DNA of 64,000 nucleotides from NCBI RefSeq assembly GCF_026738875.1, contig NZ_JAPQFJ010000011.1, positions 1-64,000 of the forward strand. Reading direction: 5' to 3'. Numbering within the stretch: the first letter of the stretch is position 1; the number at the start of each line of letters is the position of its first letter. The stretch is from Clostridium brassicae. GTDB taxonomy: Bacteria; Bacillota; Clostridia; Clostridiales; Clostridiaceae. This document shows positions 62,137-64,000 of this stretch, one piece after another. The notes beneath the pieces were generated by a model. That model had not been told where the DNA came from. It saw only the letters and a program-made list of their open reading frames with translations, and made no database searches. Position numbers and translations under genes: made by a program.

Positions 62137-62493
62137 ATGTCTAAGGCAGCTGAATTTTTTAAACAGGGTTATAATTGTGCAGAATCTATAATAAAAGCGG
62201 TAAATGAGGAAAAAGGACTTAATATACCAATATCTGTAGCTTCGGCATTTGGAGGAGGTATGGCAGTAGGAAGTACCTGCGGTGCAATAACAGGGGCCAT
62301 GATAGCATTAGGAGCTATTAAGGGAAGGGAATCATCAGAAGAGGTAAATGAATCTAGAGAAGTTGCTAGGAAAATAATGAATAAGATAAATGAGGACTAT
62401 GGAACAACTAACTGTAAAGAACTTAAGAAGAAGGGGATATCTTGTATTGAAATTATAGATTATTCATATGAAGTTATAAAAGAATATATTTAA
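62137..62493 (+). CDS. C_GCAxxG_C_C family protein
   Basis: This 118-residue protein carries the family's spaced cysteines and glycines: FKQGYNCAESIIKAV near residue 14, AVGSTCGAITGAMIALG near 50, NCKEL near 93 and GISCIEIIDYS near 104. The family is thought to bind a metal or redox cofactor and occurs widely in anaerobes, often near redox enzymes, but its function is not established. AGGAACTAGGA precedes the ATG. It appears to be the second gene after the CPBP protease. Confidence 0.88.
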   Translation: MSKAAEFFKQGYNCAESIIKAVNEEKGLNIPISVASAFGGGMAVGSTCGAITGAMIALGAIKGRESSEEVNESREVARKIMNKINEDYGTTNCKELKKKGISCIEIIDYSYEVIKEYI

Positions 62494-62647
62494 ATATAGT
62501 TAATGACTAACAGGGTATTCTGAATTTGAAAAAAATGGTGAATAATTAAATAAATTTAAAGGGAAATAAGATGAGGATTAAGAATTAGTGTAGGGGTATA
62601 AGTTATATAGGTATATGAAAATGCGTTAATGTATAGGGGGGGATTAT

Positions 62648-63241
62648 ATGAAAAACGACATAAATCGTATGAATAATGTAGAATTACAGTCGTTTATTAA
62701 GAAGCGAGTAAAAGATATTGAAATTATGGTAGATGAGTATGCGAGCACTATAGATAATAAGGTACAAGAAGGGGATTCTTTAAAGGATATGAAGAAAAGA
62801 GCCTACCATATTAGACGTATATATAATTATGCTTTATGGGTAAATGAGCAGATAAAAATAAATGATAATCCCCAAAAAAGTTCTAGAATAGTTCCTAGAA
62901 GAGGGGAAATCTGGACTTGTGAGTTAGGGCAAAATGTTGGTTCAGAAGAGAATAAGGTAAGACCTGTTATAATAATTCAAAATAATACAGGTAATAAAAA
63001 AGCACCCACTACAATAGTTGCTCCAATATCTAATAGGCCAAAAAAGATAGCAGTACATATAGAACTCAGAGAAGATGACTATAAGCTAGAGAATGGAGAA
63101 AAGAATCATGTAACTGGTACTATACTCGCAGAACAGATAAAAGTAGTTTCTAAAGCTAGGTTAGGGAGACATATTGCAACTGTCAATAAAGAATTCATGA
63201 AAATTTTGGATTCAAAGCTTAAAATTTCATTAGAATTGTAA
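62648..63241 (+). CDS. MazF/PemK-like toxin with N-terminal helical extension
   Basis: The C-terminal part (about residues 80-197) is a PemK/MazF endoribonuclease fold: PRRGEIWTCELGQNVGSEENKVRPVIIIQN (in parts), then TTIVAPISNR, and GTILAEQIKVVSKARLGRH. The conserved first Arg and the Thr/Ser-rich loop look intact, so it could cleave mRNA. The N-terminal 75 residues are an extra helical region (RVKDIEIMVDEYASTIDN), longer than standard MazF (about 115 residues). No antitoxin gene lies in the 150 bases upstream or directly downstream. The extension may act as a built-in antitoxin or targeting region (inference). The start has AGGGGGGGG upstream. Confidence 0.88.
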   Translation: MKNDINRMNNVELQSFIKKRVKDIEIMVDEYASTIDNKVQEGDSLKDMKKRAYHIRRIYNYALWVNEQIKINDNPQKSSRIVPRRGEIWTCELGQNVGSEENKVRPVIIIQNNTGNKKAPTTIVAPISNRPKKIAVHIELREDDYKLENGEKNHVTGTILAEQIKVVSKARLGRHIATVNKEFMKILDSKLKISLEL

Positions 63242-63300
63242 TTTAGTAATATTATTTGAATATAATATTACTAAGAATATAAAAAACGTGTAAAAATATA

Positions 63301-63329
63301 TTGATTAAATGACATATTAATGTTAAAAT
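63301..63329 (+). promoter_or_regulatory. Promoter of the two-hairpin RNA
   Basis: TTGATT (63301-63306) and TAAAAT (63324-63329) are separated by 17 bases, which predicts a start site near 63336. Confidence 0.55.
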
Positions 63330-63335
63330 TTAATC

Positions 63336-63479
63336 ATTGAGACAGTTACATACCTAATGTAGGTTAGGAGACTATATCACATATTTATTTGCGATTGTAT
63401 ACCATACCTAGTTTAAGCTAGGAGATTATATAACATACTATATAAGCAAGAAAGATTGGCATATAAACCAGTCTTTTTT
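63336..63479 (+). ncRNA. Probable non-coding RNA of two tandem hairpin units
   Basis: Two 35-base units (63349-63383 and 63403-63437, period 54) share 29 of 35 bases. Each has a 5 bp stem, CCTAA/TTAGG in unit 1 and CCTAG/CTAGG in unit 2, so one pair changes from A-T to G-C while pairing is kept. Each stem is followed by AGAYTATATMACATA. A terminator (63452-63459 with 63468-63475, then a T run) ends the unit. With the promoter at 63301 this makes a self-contained transcript of about 143 nt. I see no protein reading frame. The family is not known to me. Confidence 0.6.
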
Positions 63480-63530
63480 GCTGTATGTTTATTAAAAATC
63501 TAGATTTAATTATAAATTCATAAACATAAA

Positions 63531-63559
63531 TTGACAATAAAATTATGTTATAATATAAT
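63531..63559 (+). promoter_or_regulatory. Consensus promoter of the right-edge T-box transcript
   Basis: A perfect TTGACA (63531-63536) and TATAAT (63554-63559) with a 17-base spacer. Confidence 0.85.
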
Positions 63560-63599
63560 AATTAAAAAGTTAATTATTGTTCTATTATGTCAATTACTA

Positions 63600-63830
63600 A
63601 AAAGCAACGAACAGGAGAAGTAATTTAGCTGTATGCTTAAAGAGAGTGGGGATGGTGAGAGCCCATAGCTAAGGTTTTATGAAAATCACCTGGGAGCTGA
63701 AGACTGAAAGGTGTTTACTAAGTAAGTCTATCCGTTATTTCGCGTTAAGAAATAGAGTATGTTGGTACTTGAAGCTTATCATAGGTGGTTTATGCAGCTG
63801 CGTCCTTATGGGCGTAGCTTTTTTTATATA
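63600..63830 (+). promoter_or_regulatory. T-box leader with Ile specifier, for a gene past the right edge
   Basis: Stem I shows the GAGAGTGGGGATGGTGAGAG distal region. The specifier context TATGAAAATCACCTGGGAG aligns base for base with that of the metG leader, giving AUC (63685-63687), an isoleucine codon. The T-box word AGGTGGTTTATGCAG (63782-63796) and a terminator (GCTGCGTCC/GGGCGTAGC, 63797-63820) with a T7 tail follow. The downstream gene is therefore most likely ileS, beginning beyond 64000. Confidence 0.88.
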
Positions 63831-64000
63831 AATAACAAATGTTATTTAAAGTAAATATTAAATACAATAAATGATAAAAGATAAGAATTTATGTCAATAA
63901 TAAAAAAATAAAGGATGAGAATCAGTTAAGGGTGTTAGATTGCAGTAAAATATTTTGGTAATAATTAATATTTAATATGTTAACTTTGGAAATAGTAAAA
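63831..64000. other. AT-rich end of window
   Basis: No start codon with a ribosome binding site is seen before the window ends. It is presumably the remaining leader of the T-box-controlled gene. Confidence 0.4.

Noticed and set aside
63349-63437. Two direct repeats with a spacer, possible CRISPR remnant
   Set aside because: Only two units, with six differences, a short stem and a terminator directly after. The arrangement fits a structured RNA, and no cas gene is near.

Overview
The window looks like chromosomal DNA from a low-GC (by eye under 30% G+C), strictly anaerobic, spore-forming Clostridium. The evidence is a fermentative AdhE, oxygen-free ribonucleotide reduction (NrdD/NrdG), two T-box leaders, strong AGGAGG ribosome binding sites with frequent TTG/GTG starts, a Spo0E-type sporulation phosphatase, and several clostridial small families. 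Species cannot be fixed from sequence alone; a relative of the C. novyi / C. botulinum / C. tetani group is plausible. I saw no rRNA, tRNA, phage, insertion sequence or CRISPR array.

Layout. 1-9.3 kb: a long hairpin, a small orphan protein, queH, a membrane-anchored phosphodiester glycosidase, adhE, a soluble chemoreceptor-like protein, an AIM24-family protein, a hidden spo0E-like gene (8139-8306, minus) and a pepD pseudogene. 9.3-12.7 kb: a family 4 uracil-DNA glycosylase, a structured intergenic region, and a GntR / DUF1648 / YhfC-protease operon. 12.7-24.1 kb: pyruvate carboxylase with an iteron-like leader, a zinc-ribbon protein, a long glutamine synthetase, murI, small membrane ORFs, a pentapeptide-repeat protein, a cyclophilin and an XRE regulator with a LexA-like tail. 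24.1-36.2 kb: nrdG/nrdD, a ferritin-like protein, a secreted DUF4163/DUF3298 protein, a PadR-DUF1700-DUF4097 operon, and a response regulator / kinase / lipoprotein operon. 36.2-48.0 kb: T-box-metG, two tandem leucine-rich-repeat surface proteins, a DUF445 protein, then the conserved run tatD, G5/3D protein, rnmV, ksgA. 48.0-64.0 kb: orphan proteins, lgt next to a lipoprotein, an Mrp/NBP35 ATPase, a diguanylate cyclase with MgtC, an MBL hydrolase, two tandem four-domain amidases, a CPBP protease, a C_GCAxxG_C_C protein, a MazF-like toxin without a separate antitoxin, a probable two-hairpin non-coding RNA, and a T-box leader with an AUC (Ile) specifier for a gene beyond the right edge.

The most interesting signals are non-coding. 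(1) A pseudoknot-forming element occurs twice (9946-10020 plus; 53401-53481 minus), with mostly transition differences. (2) A promoter-hairpin-hairpin-terminator unit at 63301-63479 has stems that covary. (3) Three 22-23 bp direct repeats of paired TTGCAT boxes lie in the pyc leader. (4) A 3'-UTR repeat family follows metG and the Mrp gene. At protein level, two tandem amidases each join a degraded amidase domain to an intact one, and they share an N-terminal Ig-like module with the two LRR proteins.
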